From the NCBI GenBank assembly GCA_934668875.1, contig CAKUON010000001.1:1-64000 (forward strand): a stretch of DNA of 64,000 bases. Direction: 5' to 3'. The DNA comes from an uncultured Collinsella sp. (GTDB taxonomy: Bacteria; Actinomycetota; Coriobacteriia; Coriobacteriales; Coriobacteriaceae). The translations under genes and the position numbers were made by a program. The notes under the pieces were generated by a model. That model did not search any database. It was not told the origin of the DNA and was given only the letters and a program-made list of their open reading frames with translations. Below are positions 45,863-57,100 of the stretch, piece after piece; position 1 is the first letter of the stretch; each line of letters begins with the position of its first letter.

Positions 45863-46343
45863 CCTCATCCCCACTCATAAGTTGCTGGAAAACAGTTCCT
45901 GGATTTAGGCTTATTCGGGCTTTTCTGAAACTACGTCACCGCAACTTCCAGGTTGGCAGCCCGAAACCGGCAGCCCTGGACCGCGAATCCTACTGTTCGC
46001 CACGAAATGGGCCTATCTACTACGTTTAACCGGTTACCCTCGACCATACCAAAACCCGAAATATCAAAACAGCTGGTAGACGGCTTGCCGATTTTCCGAA
46101 ACTGCTGCTATGGTCGACCCCTGCGGGCCAAACGTAGTAGATGGGCCGCTTTCGTGGCTCAGCACCAGACCGGTCATTTTGTGACAGGGCTTTTTTGGCC
46201 ACATTTGCCAGCCGATCGCTATAGCAGTCAAAAAGCCCGCTCCAAATTAGCTACCCCGGCCTTTAATGGGCTCGCAAAAGCCAAAAGACAGTCCGTATTT
46301 CACCGCAACTTAGGAGGGGATGTGGGGTCCCGGCATGTATATG
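45863..46343. other. Gene-free repeat-rich stretch
   Basis: Between the PIN gene and the tRNA terminator no gene is visible. It contains decayed family A pieces (45885-45950, and 46288-46310 with the full core), nested palindrome C (46000-46157) and a degenerate family B segment (about 46173-46256, ending AAATTAGCTACC). It looks like a graveyard of such elements, not one unit. Confidence 0.7.
46000..46157. repeat. Nested palindrome C
   Basis: The outer arms 46000-46027 and 46130-46157 match over 25 of 28 positions. Inside, TCGACCATA (46040-46048) and TATGGTCGA (46109-46117) form a second inverted pair, with a 60-nt centre. The region between the toxin-antitoxin pair and the tRNAs has no gene. 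Confidence 0.85.
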
Positions 46344-46379
46344 AAAATGGCTCTGGTCCCAAAAGGAAGCAGAGCCATT
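46344..46379 (-). terminator. Terminator of the tRNA-Pro/tRNA-Gly operon
   Basis: AATGGCTCTG pairs perfectly with its complement (46346-46355, 46370-46379) and is followed by TTTTCAT on the minus strand, 12 nt past the tRNA-Gly CCA. Confidence 0.85.
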
Positions 46380-46391
46380 CGTCTATCTTAT

Positions 46392-46464
46392 GGAGCGGGC
46401 GACGGGAATCGAACCCGCGTCATCAGCTTGGAAGGCTGGGGTTCTACCATTGAACTACGCCCGC
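46392..46464 (-). tRNA. tRNA-Gly (anticodon TCC)
   Basis: Acceptor GCGGGCG pairs with CGCCCGC, the anticodon arm reads CAGCCTTCCAAGCTG (TCC) and the T-loop is GTTCGATTCC. CCA is encoded. It is the second gene of a two-tRNA transcript. Confidence 0.94.
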
Positions 46465-46470
46465 AAGATA

Positions 46471-46547
46471 TGGTCGGGACGACAGGATTTGAACCTGCGA
46501 CATCCTGCTCCCAAAGCAGGCGCGCTACCAAACTGCGCCACGTCCCG
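46471..46547 (-). tRNA. tRNA-Pro (anticodon TGG)
   Basis: Acceptor CGGGACG pairs with CGTCCCG, anticodon arm CCTGCTTTGGGAGCAGG (TGG), T-loop GTTCAAATCC, encoded CCA. It lies 6 nt upstream of tRNA-Gly. Confidence 0.95.
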
Positions 46548-46598
46548 AAGGTGTTGAGCAGCTAAGGTCTAAACCTTGCGTGTCCCAAAGCGAAGGAA

Positions 46599-46627
46599 AT
46601 TATAGGGGAGACTCCCCGCCTGTGCAA
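46599..46627 (-). promoter_or_regulatory. Sigma-70-type promoter of the tRNA-Pro/tRNA-Gly operon
   Basis: TTGCAC (46622-46627) and TATAAT (46599-46604) are separated by exactly 17 nt on the minus strand, about 50 nt upstream of tRNA-Pro. A GGGGAGTCTCCCC palindrome fills most of the spacer. Confidence 0.85.
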
Positions 46628-46638
46628 GCGCAGAAACC

Positions 46639-47997
46639 CTAGCTCCTCGAATGTGCGACAAACTGGCTATGGGCCAGGCCGATCACAAACGCCACCACGG
46701 CAACCGGTGCCCAGGCGGCACCGATATCCGCCAGCGGCAAAGCATCGAACGGCAGCCACGTACCCGCAAAGAACGCATCGCGGACCGAGGTAATCACGCT
46801 CTGCACGGCGACCACGCCGCCAACCCAAACCCACACCTGCGGATGCGCGTCGCAAAAACCGTGCACCAGGCCCATAAGCACCAACACAATGGCAACGGGA
46901 TACAAGGCGTTGAGCATGGGCACCGAGAACATAAGGATCATGTCGAGACCCACGTTGGAAAGCACGCACGAAAACGCTGCGAACACAAAGGCGAGGATCG
47001 CGAAGGGGCGACGCATGGCCTCCTCGGAAGCCTCCGCTCCCCCTTCGACCACATACGTCTCGCAGAAGTAGCGCGAGCAGCAGCTAATGAGGCCAATGCA
47101 CACGTTCATGCAGGCGAGGAAGAAGATCGCGAAGACCACGACGGTGCCCGCCAAGCCAAAGTGCATGGAGGCTGAGCGAGCAAGGATGGCAGCGCCGTTG
47201 GTAGCGTCGGGCATCACGGTGCCGAGCTGCATACCGGCAAGGGCCAAGCCACAATAGATGATGGCCATGAGCACTCCGGCGATCACACCGGAGCGGGAGA
47301 TCTCGAAGGCGACGCGCTTGTCGTCGGTCACGCCCAGCTCGTGAATGGTCTCGGCGATGATGATGCCGAAGGCGAGCGATGCGAGCAGGTCCATCGTCTG
47401 ATAGCCGGTCAAGAAGCCTTGGACCGCAGCGCCGGCATCATAGGGAGCTTGCGGGGCAGCAGCAGGTCCCAGGGGCGAGATCACGGCGGCACCCACGACC
47501 AGCACGATAAGCGCAATGAGCGCAGGGCCCGTAATGCGGCCGAGCACGCGCGTAATGACACCGGGGCGCAGCGTGAGCGCAAACGCGACGACGAAGAAGG
47601 CGACAGCGAAAATCAAGCGCGCAGTGCCGAGTGAGATGCCATCGGGCAGCAGCGGCACTAGCATCTCGAAAGCGGTAGAGCTCGTACGCGGAATGGCCAG
47701 ACACGGGCCAATGGCCAGATAGACTGCAGCCACAAAGAACTCACCGAACTTGGGGTGCACGCGACCGGCAAGCTCACGCGCCGTGCCGGCAAGCGCCACA
47801 GCGATAAAGCCCATGACGGGCAGGCCGATGGCGGCGATAAGGAAGCCAATCATGGCAAGCGGCGTGGCGGATCCAGCTTGGAGCGCCAACAGCGGCGGAA
47901 TGATCAAGTTGCCTGCGCCAAAGAGCATCGAGAACAGGGCGATGCCGACGGTAACGACATGGTCGGAGCGCAGACCGCGCGGAGCGGATGAGGCCAT
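46639..47997 (-). CDS. brnQ: Branched-chain amino acid transport system carrier BrnQ (LIV-II)
   Basis: A 452-residue cation-coupled transporter of leucine, isoleucine and valine, with 12 predicted transmembrane helices. Family features: GIALFSMLFGAGNLIIPPLL near the N terminus, GFLIAAIGLPVMG, then TSSTAFEMLVPLLP and a central GYQTMDLLASLAFGIIIAETI. The ATG at 47997 follows AAGGTG with a seven-nucleotide spacing; an upstream extension runs through a terminator hairpin and is rejected. It is monocistronic, downstream of the giant surface-protein gene. Confidence 0.93.
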   Translation of the reverse strand: MASSAPRGLRSDHVVTVGIALFSMLFGAGNLIIPPLLALQAGSATPLAMIGFLIAAIGLPVMGFIAVALAGTARELAGRVHPKFGEFFVAAVYLAIGPCLAIPRTSSTAFEMLVPLLPDGISLGTARLIFAVAFFVVAFALTLRPGVITRVLGRITGPALIALIVLVVGAAVISPLGPAAAPQAPYDAGAAVQGFLTGYQTMDLLASLAFGIIIAETIHELGVTDDKRVAFEISRSGVIAGVLMAIIYCGLALAGMQLGTVMPDATNGAAILARSASMHFGLAGTVVVFAIFFLACMNVCIGLISCCSRYFCETYVVEGGAEASEEAMRRPFAILAFVFAAFSCVLSNVGLDMILMFSVPMLNALYPVAIVLVLMGLVHGFCDAHPQVWVWVGGVVAVQSVITSVRDAFFAGTWLPFDALPLADIGAAWAPVAVVAFVIGLAHSQFVAHSRS

Positions 47998-48020
47998 AGG
48001 CACACCTTTCGGGTCGAAAC

Positions 48021-48050
48021 AAAAACGGGACGGGCAAAATACCCGTCCCG
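48021..48050 (-). terminator. Terminator downstream of the giant surface-protein gene, just upstream of brnQ
   Basis: CGGGACGGG pairs perfectly with CCCGTCCCG around the loop TATTTTG, followed by TTTTTG. It is 66 nt past the giant gene's stop and 24 nt before the brnQ start, so it could also act as an attenuator in the brnQ leader. Confidence 0.85.
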
Positions 48051-48115
48051 CAAGTATAAACGCTTTAGCAGGCTTCATCCTGCCAGGGCGTCAATCTGGC
48101 TGCCAAGCGAGTGCA

Positions 48116-51100
48116 CTACGCGCCCGGATGGCGGCGACGCAGAAGCTCGAGCCCCAGTGCGATAAGTGCAACGGCGCCCGCAGCGACGGCGACAGCGAGC
48201 GGTGCCTTGTCGCCCGTATCAGCGAGCTGCTGAGCGCTCGACTTGGACGAAGCCTTCTGTCCGGAGTTTTCCGCGCGATTCGCCTTTGTCTTATCGGCCG
48301 CGGAATCATCCGAACTACTGGGCTTTGTCGGGTCCTTAGAATCCGACTGGTCAGAATCGGGCGACCCAGGCTTACCCGGCTCGGGCTTGCCGGGCTCTGG
48401 CTTGTCCGGGTTATCCGGGTCCGGCTTATCCGGCTGGTCAGGTTCCGGCTTGTCGGGCTCGGGCTTGTCCGGCTGGTCCGGATCGGGTCCATCGGGTTTA
48501 TCCGGGTCGGGAACCACCGGATTCGGGTCGACAGGTTCCTGCTTCCTCTTCACCGTCAGCGTACCGGGCTCAACCTCGACATCGAAGTTCGGATCGGTGA
48601 CCGTCGCGCCGATCTTGTACTCGCCCGCCGGTGAGCTTTCATCGGCGTCGCAGGAGTATTCGACCTTCACGCCCGAGGTATCGACCGCGCTCTCCAGGCT
48701 CGAGGTGAACGCGGGGTTCGCCTCTCCCTCGTAGCGCTCGGCGTCATCGACCTTTACCTTGAGCTTCGCCGGCGAAATCTTGAACTTACGCGCGGCTGCA
48801 CCGACATACCCGTTGTCTCGCAGCGTGGCAACAACGCGGTACGTGCCGGCATCGGTCGGGGCCTCGCTCGACGAATAGTACGTGCCGTCCGTCCCGTAAT
48901 ACCTGATCCTCAGGTCGCCCTCACAGGCCTTGGGGACACCCGTGACCTCGGGTGCCTGGGCATCACCGCTGTAGACGAAGCTGCCGCCCTCAAATGCAAG
49001 CTCGACTCGCTTCGCCTGGACAACCAGCACAAAGTGCGCGGTCACCGTCTCTCCCTGAGCGTCCTTGCACGTGACGTCGAAGCTAAACACTCCGGCCTTG
49101 GACGGCGTACCCGAGAGCATCAGGCCGCCCGCAGCGCGGGTGAGCTTAAACCCATCGGGAAGATCTGCCTCGTCCCACGTGTACTCGTACGGAGACTCGC
49201 CGCCCGCGGCTCCGGCAATCGTCACACGGTACGCACTATGTGCACGCGCCGCCGGCAGCAGGCCGCCGTTGAACACAAGGGCATCCCGGGGCACAACGGA
49301 CACGACAGCACGATCGCTGTCTGCCTGCGTCTCAGTGCCAAGGTAGCGCTGAGTGATGCGGCAGAAGTATTCGCCGGCGCAATCGTCATCGAGGTTCTCA
49401 ATGAGGAGCGTCTCCCCCGTCTCGCCCTCGAGCGCCACGGCCTCGCCGTCCACCATGTGGAACCACTGGTAGGACAGTTCGACATCGGCGGCCGAACCCG
49501 TGGACGAGGACGCGTGGTCGAGGACGCTCTTCCCCGCCTCGGCAGCAACCGAGAGCACGGCCGAATCGCCCTCGTGGGCGCTCGCGTCCTGCGGCTGAGC
49601 GATCACTTTCGGAGCGTCCGCCTTCGCGAACTCGAACGTGACCTCCTGCGAAGCGGTGACGCCACTCAGCGTGACCTCGTACGCTCCGCCCTCATAGTCG
49701 GAGATGTCGAGATCGACGACCTTGTCCGAACCGTCCTCCGTGACCGTCGCCCGTTCGAGGTAGCAGCCCTCGTCGGGCGTCGCCGCGATGGTTACACTCT
49801 CGCCCGCAGCAACGGTGATCGAGCCGTTGTCGACCGAACCGTTGACCGCCTTGACCGTCACCTCGTAATTGACAGGCACGTCCGGGTTATCGGGCTCGGG
49901 CTTGTCCGGATCAGGGTTATCCGGGTCAGGGTTATCCGGATTGTCCGGATCCGGAACGACCGGGTCGGGATCAACGGGTTCCTGCTTCTTTTTCACCGTC
50001 AGCGTTCCGGGCACGACCTCGACATCGAAGTTCGGATCGGTGACCGTCGCATCAATCTGGTACTCGCCCGCCGGAGAGCTCTCGTCCGCATCGCAGGAGT
50101 ACTCGACCTTCACGCTCGGAGTGTCAACCGCACTCTCCAGGCTCGAGGTGAACGCAGGGTTCGCCTCTCCCTCGTAGCGCTCGGCGTCATCGACCTTCAC
50201 CGTTAGCTTCGCAGGCGCGATCTGGAACTCGCAGGCGGCGGCACCGGCATAGCCATGGGCTCGCAGCGTTGCCACGGCGCGGTACGTGCCGGCATCAGTC
50301 GGAGCCTCGGTCGAGGAATACTGCGTGTTTCCGGTCCCGTAGTAATTAATTTTGAGATCACTCTTGCAGACCTTAGGAGCACCGGAAACTTCGGGCGTCT
50401 GCGACGCGCCATTAAAGGTGAAGTCGCTATCCGCAAACGCGAGCTTTACGCGCTTTGCCTGAACAACGAGCGCAAAGTGGGCAGCCACGGTCTCGCCGCG
50501 GGCATCCGTGCACGTGATATCGAAGGCGGAAACGCCCGTCTTGGACGGAGCGCCAGAAAGCGTCAGGCCGCCCGATGTGCGGGAAAGCTTGAGCCCGTCG
50601 GGGAGCTTCGTCTCATCCCATGCGTACTCGTACGGAGCCTTGCCGCCCGCGGCCCCGGCAATCATTGCGAGGTACGTGTTGTGGGCGCTCGCTGCCGGCA
50701 GCACGTCGCCGTTGAACACAAGGGTATCCCAGGCAACGACGGAGACGGAAGCACAATCACTGTCCGCCTGCTTCTCAGTGCCAAGGTAGTGCTGCGTGAT
50801 GCGGCAGAAGTACTCGCCGGCCTGCTCATCATCGAGGTCCGAAAGCGACAGCATCTCTCCCGTCTCGCCCTCGAGCGCTACGGCCTTACCGTCCACCATG
50901 CGGAACCACTGGTAGGACAACTCAACATCGGCGGCGGAACCCGTGGACGCGGCAGCATGCTCAAGGACATTCTCCCCCGCCTCAGCAGCGACCGAGAGCA
51001 CGGCAGAATCTCCCTCGTGGGCGCTCACGTCCTGCGGCTGCGCGACCACACGCGGCACGTCCGCCTTTGCGAACTCAAACGTAACCCTCTGCGACGCGGT

Positions 51101-54100
51101 GATATCGCTCAGCGTGACCTCGTACGCCCCGCCCTTGTAATCAGAAATGTCGAGGTCGACGGCCTCGTCCGAGCCGACCTCAGAAACCGTCACGCGCTCG
51201 AGATAGCAACCCTCGTCAGGCGTCGCCGAAAGGGTCGCATCCCCGCCATCAACAACCGTAACCGAAGCATTGTCGACCGAACCGTTAACCGCCTTCGCCG
51301 TCACCTTGTAGCGCTCGGGCTTCTTCTTGACCGTCAGCGTTCCGGGATCGACCGCGACATCGAAGTTCGGATCGGCGACCGTCGCGTCGATCTGGTACTC
51401 ACCCGCCGGCGATTTCTTATTCGCCGAGCAGAAGTATGTAACCTTTACGTCCGAGGTATCGCAACGACTCACCAGGCTGGAGGTAAACTCGGGATTCGCC
51501 TGGCCCTCAAAGCGCTCGGCATCGTCGACCTTCACCAGCAGCTGAGCCGGCGCAACAGTAACCGCAAGCTCAACGTCCTCGGCGGCAAGATAGTTTCGAG
51601 ACGCCTTGGCATGGGCGACAACACGCGCCGTACCGGCGGCCTTCACGGTCGCGCAACGCCCCTTGATCGAAATCGGGCTTGCGTCGTCTTCAGCGGAGTC
51701 AACGAGCTCAAACGTCACGGGAGTCTGAGCAGTGTTGTCGAACACAATGGGATCGCCGCCATAAACACCCGAATAGCTCGTCGTGCCCGTAATGACCTGG
51801 CTGGCCTTTGCAATCGAAAACTCAGCGGACTTCTTGCCCTGACAGTTGGGGTCGTTCACCTTAACCGTAACGCGGTAGCTACCACTGTCGCACGGCTCCA
51901 GCGCCGTGGGGCCATAGGAGGTTCCATCGACACCGCGATACGTGACGGAATAGGCGGACGCATCAAGGTCGGCAACTGCAACCGCCGCACCGTGTCGTGC
52001 GCCATCGTATGTCACGTCGGACGTCTCAATCGAAATATCGACCGGAGCCTTCTCGATGACAAAGTCACCGTTTGCGTTACCCACATATCCATTGGCGTCG
52101 AGCGTCGCCACCGCACGATATGTGCCGGCATCCACCGGCGCCTTATCAGACGAGTAATGTGTATCGCCCGTGCCCACATACGTTACCGCGACATTGTCCT
52201 CGCAGCCCTCAGGCACGCCCGAAAGCTCCGGAGCCTGCGCCGTCGCGTTGTAGACAAAGCTCTGGCCCTCAAATGCGAGCGGGGCTTCCTTCGCCTTCAC
52301 GACCAGCGCGAAGTGTGCAGCACGCTTGTTGCCCAGGTCATCGGTGCACCTAATCTTGAAGCGGCACACGCCCGTAGCCGAAGGCACGCCCGAGAGCACC
52401 AAGGCACCCGTTCCGTCATCGGCCCGCGTCAGTTGCATGCCCTCGGGAACCTCAACCTCATCCAAGTTGTACACATACGGCGCCTTGCCGCCCCTGGCGC
52501 CGGCAATCACGACACGGTAGTCATCGTGAGCGGTCGCCGCCGGCAGCACGCGCCCGTTGAACACGAGCGCCTCGCGAGGCACGATGGACACCGTCGCATG
52601 CTCGGTATCCGTCTTTGTCACCGTACCCAGGTAGCTCTGCGTAATGCGGCAGAAATACTCGCCCTCGCTGTCGCTGTCGAGCTGGGCAATCGAGAGGGTC
52701 TCCCCGGTCTCGCCCTTCAGCTTCACATTGCCATCGGCAGACACGCGATACCACTGGTAGCTCAGCTTAACGTCGGCGGCAGAACCCGAAGATACGGCGG
52801 CATGGACGCGAACATTACGCCCCGCCTCGGCGGCAACAGAAAGCTCAACCGGGTCGCCCTCGTAAGCACTCGCATCCTGCGGCTGAGCGAGCACCTCCGG
52901 AGCCGCAGCCTTCGCGAATTCAAACGTGACCTGCTGTGGAGCACTCACGCCGCTCAGTGTGACCTCGTACGCCCCGCCCTGGTAGTCGGAAATATCGAGG
53001 TCATAGGCATTACCGGCCGAACCGTCCTCGCCAGCCTCTCCGGCAACGGTCGCGCGCGTCAGGTAGCAGCCCTCATCGGGCGTCGCCGAAAGCGTCACCT
53101 TGCCATCCGTAGCGACCGAAGCAGTCTCCGGATCGACCGATCCGTTGACCGCCAGCGCCGTCACCTTGTACTTGGGCGCCTCCGCAAAGCGTGCCTCGAC
53201 GGTCATGTTGTCCTCGGGGACAAACGTCCAAACTGCATCCGTACTCAGCGGCTCATCGCCCAACGACCCGTCATCGTTGCGCGCATACCACCCATCAAAC
53301 ACGTAGCCCGCATCGGGAACGGCAGTCAGCGTCGTCGACTCACCGTTCTCGACCTCGTTGGTCACGGCATAGCCCAGAGATTCGTCCTCGGAGGAACCCT
53401 CGACGTGTCCGCCTTGACGCGAATCCACCGCCGTAACCGTCATCGATGCCCGCTCATAAACGGCCGTAAAGGTACGGTTGCCAAACACCACGCGATTGAT
53501 CACCGGCGTGGCCCCCACAGGCATGCCGTTCTCGTCGACCCAGTATTTAAACTTCCAGCCCTTATGCGGCACGGTAAACATAATCGCCGCGGAGTGGTAG
53601 GAGCCGCCGGTACCAAGCGCAACCATGCTAAAGCCCGCGCCCTTGGGATACGTAGCGACCTGAACATCGCAGCCCGTCTCATAGAACACAGCCGTGAGCT
53701 GCCTATTCTCCTTTGCGGTTCCGATATAGAACGCGCTGTAGCTCACCGTGACGCCCGCATCGTCGACCCAGTGCGAGAAGTGGTACTTCTTCCACGGAAT
53801 CGCGATCGCCATAAACATGTCGCCCCTGTCGTACGACCTGCTACCGGCAGGAATGCCGTCGACCAGAAGGGCCGTACCGCGGAAGATGGACGAGCCCGTA
53901 ACCGTGATGGTCACCTGTCCATCGGATTCGAACTGCGCGTAGTACGTCATATCCTGCGTAGCGGTCACGTCCAATACCGCAGCAGTCTCGACAATGGAGG
54001 TGCCCCCCTTGTCGGTGCTCCAGCCCACAAAGCGATAGCCCATGCCGGCCACAGCGGCCAGCTCCACCTGATTGCCCACGGCAAAGCTTCCGCTGCCCGT

Positions 54101-57100
54101 AACACGGCAGCCCCTGCTCGAAGCCTTGTCCTTCACTACGACCTCGCCCGTAACGGTCACCTCGTACGGATCGGCAAACACGGCCTGGAGCTCCAGCGTA
54201 TCGTCCTCGAGCCCCTCGACCATATCCTTGTCGAGCTTAACCCAGCAATGGGCGTCACAACTCAGCAGCGACTTGTTGCCCTCGGCATCCAGAACATACC
54301 AACCGACAAAACGCTTGGTCCCCATGGGCGTAGCGTTGAGTTCGATCGTATCACCGAACTGATAGGAGCCCTCGCCGCTCAGCGTGCCCACTCCATCGTC
54401 ACTCGAGCTCAAAACGACCTGATAGGACTTTGGCTTAAAGGTCGCCGTATAGGTGGCATCACCCGTGACCTTAACGGTATAGTCGGCGTTCTCGCTGATC
54501 GTCTCGCCCTTGTCGTCCGTCCAACCCGCAAACGAATACCCGGTGTTGGCGATCGCACGAAGCGTTGCACGGTCGCCGGCCTCATAGCCGCCAAAGCCGC
54601 TCACGGCTCCACCCTCGGCAGGCGAGGCAACCGTGCTCACGACATACGAACCCGACGCGAAGACGGCGTAGAGCGGCGTGTCCTCGCGCACGGTAAATCG
54701 ATAGGTTTTCTTGGAGCTCACGCACGTGCCGTTACGGAACCAGCCCACAAAAGCCGTATCCTCGGCGGCGACTGCGCGCACAGTGACAACTTGCCCGGCG
54801 GCATATGTCCCCGCGCCCTTGACCGTACCCAAGCTCTCTTCGCACGAGACGTCAACCGTATATTGCTTTGCCGAGAACACGGCCTGGAGCGTCGTGTCAG
54901 ACGTCGGCACCACGTGATAGGTGCTGTCACGGCTTACCACGGCGTCCGAAGCATCGGCCCAATACTCAAACGCATAGCCCGAAAGCGCGTGAGCCGTCAG
55001 CGTGGCGGCATGCCCCGCCTCGACGGTACCCGTGCCCTCGATCCAGCCGGCGGCACTCGATTCGACCAGCGAACCGGTGCCGGAATCGATTACCGTCGTG
55101 GCGTCGACTTCATAGCTTTTTGCCATAAAGCGAGCGACGTGCACATGGCTGCGCTCCTGATGGCAGGTGAACTCCGCATCGGCAGACTCAAACGTGCCGT
55201 CGGCCGTATACCAACCAGTAAAGACGTAACCGGGATTGGGCGTCGCCTTAAGGGCAACCTCCGCACCGCGGTCTGCAAGGATGCGGCTCGCCTTGACGGT
55301 GCCACCCTCTGCAGGATCGGCGAGGGGCACGCAGACGGTATCGATGGGCACAAAGGCCGCGGTAATAACACAGCGCCCGGTTTTACCGCGAGCTTTGGCA
55401 ACCAACGAGGTCTCGTGCTTAAGGCTCTTCAGGCGCCCGTTGACATACCAGCCCCGGAACAAAAAGCCTGGATGGGCCTTGGCCGTCAGATGAAGGGTCT
55501 CCCCCAGCTTGAATTTGTCGGTCGTGGGCTTCACCACCGTCCCGTTGCACGTCACGGTACCGCCGAGCCACGAATCAGCCGTGACCATGACCTCGGGCTT
55601 TGAGTCGGTGAAGATCGCGGTATAGGTATCGCTCTTGGTAACCTTAACGACCAGCTCGGCGGTGTCGTACTCCTTACCGGAGTCATCCTTCCAATGGTCA
55701 AAGCGGTAGCCGTCGTTGGCCTTCGCCTTGAGCATCACCGTGTCGCCGTAGCCGCAGGTGACCGAAGATGCCCCGGGGTGTCCCTCGATCTCCACCGTGC
55801 CGCGCTCAACGAAGGTCTTCTTGGCCTTCGCCGTCACGGTGTAGGAATTTTCCTCGAACACCGCACGCACCGTGCATTCCGCGTCCTCGGGATAGAACTC
55901 GAGGTAGCTGGGATCGGTACCCAGCAGCAGGTCCGTCTTGGCGTCGTACCAGCCCTTAAAGGTAAATTGTTTGCTCGCCTCGGCCGTGAGCTCAATGCTC
56001 AGCGTGGCAGGCTCGCCCTTAATGCAGTAGCCCTCGCCATGCACCAAATACTTACCCGCCATGGCCGCGGCAGGCTCAACGACCACGTCCACCTTGCAGG
56101 CACGCGTAAACTTCGCTTGAATCACGCAGTCGGTAATGGGCTCAAAGGTATAGGAGCGCTCGCTCGACACCAGCGTCGACGTAGTATCCGAGCCACCGTT
56201 GCTCAGATACCAGCCGTCAAAGATATAGCCCTCGGATGGCGTGGCCTCCGCGGTCACGCGCTCGCCCTCGGGAACCTCGAGGACCATGCCGGCAGTCTCT
56301 CCGCGCTTGAGCGTTACGGTGCCGCCCTCGAGCGGGTCGGCCTCGGCTCGCACGGTATGCGTATCCCTGCCGTCCATTACGGCCTCGATCCGCGCGTTGC
56401 CGTTCACGCGGTATTCGCAAACCTCCTGCTTGTTGGCGATCGTGACGCCCTGCGCATCGGTTTCGCGCCACTCCACAAACCGGTACGTCTTCTCCGGATT
56501 GTCGGGGCGCGTCTTGGGGCGCATCGTAAACGTGAGGATGTCCCCATCCTTCGCGCGGACCTTGCCGTCCACGACCGGCACGCCATTGCACAGGACCTCG
56601 GCACTGTCGAAGGGATCGGTATTCACCAGGATGGTCTTATCCGCCTTACGGAAGCGTGCAACCAGATGGCGGTCGACCTCGGCCTTGAAGATATACGTAC
56701 GCTCGGGCGAGACCTCGATGCCGTCCTCAAACCATCCCACAAAGGCATAGTCGGGCCCCTCGCTCGCGGTGACCATGGCCTGATCGCCACGCGCAATGCT
56801 CTGCGTCACAGGGCTTGCGGTGCAGCCGGTCGAAAAATCGGCCTGAATGCCATCGGCTTCGGCAACTGCAGTGACCTCGACTTTTTTCTCGAAAACAGCC
56901 GTCATCTTTACGACCTCGGGCGTCGCTTTCGTGATGGTCATCGTCTTGAGGGGAGATGTCGAGACCTCAACGCCGTTCTCTTTCCAGCATACGAAGCGAT
57001 AGCCGGGATTGGCGACAGCCTCCAGCGTGGCGACCGTTCCCTCATAGTGGATACCGCCGCCAGTGACGACGCCGCCCACCTCGGGCTGTGCAGTGGCAAT

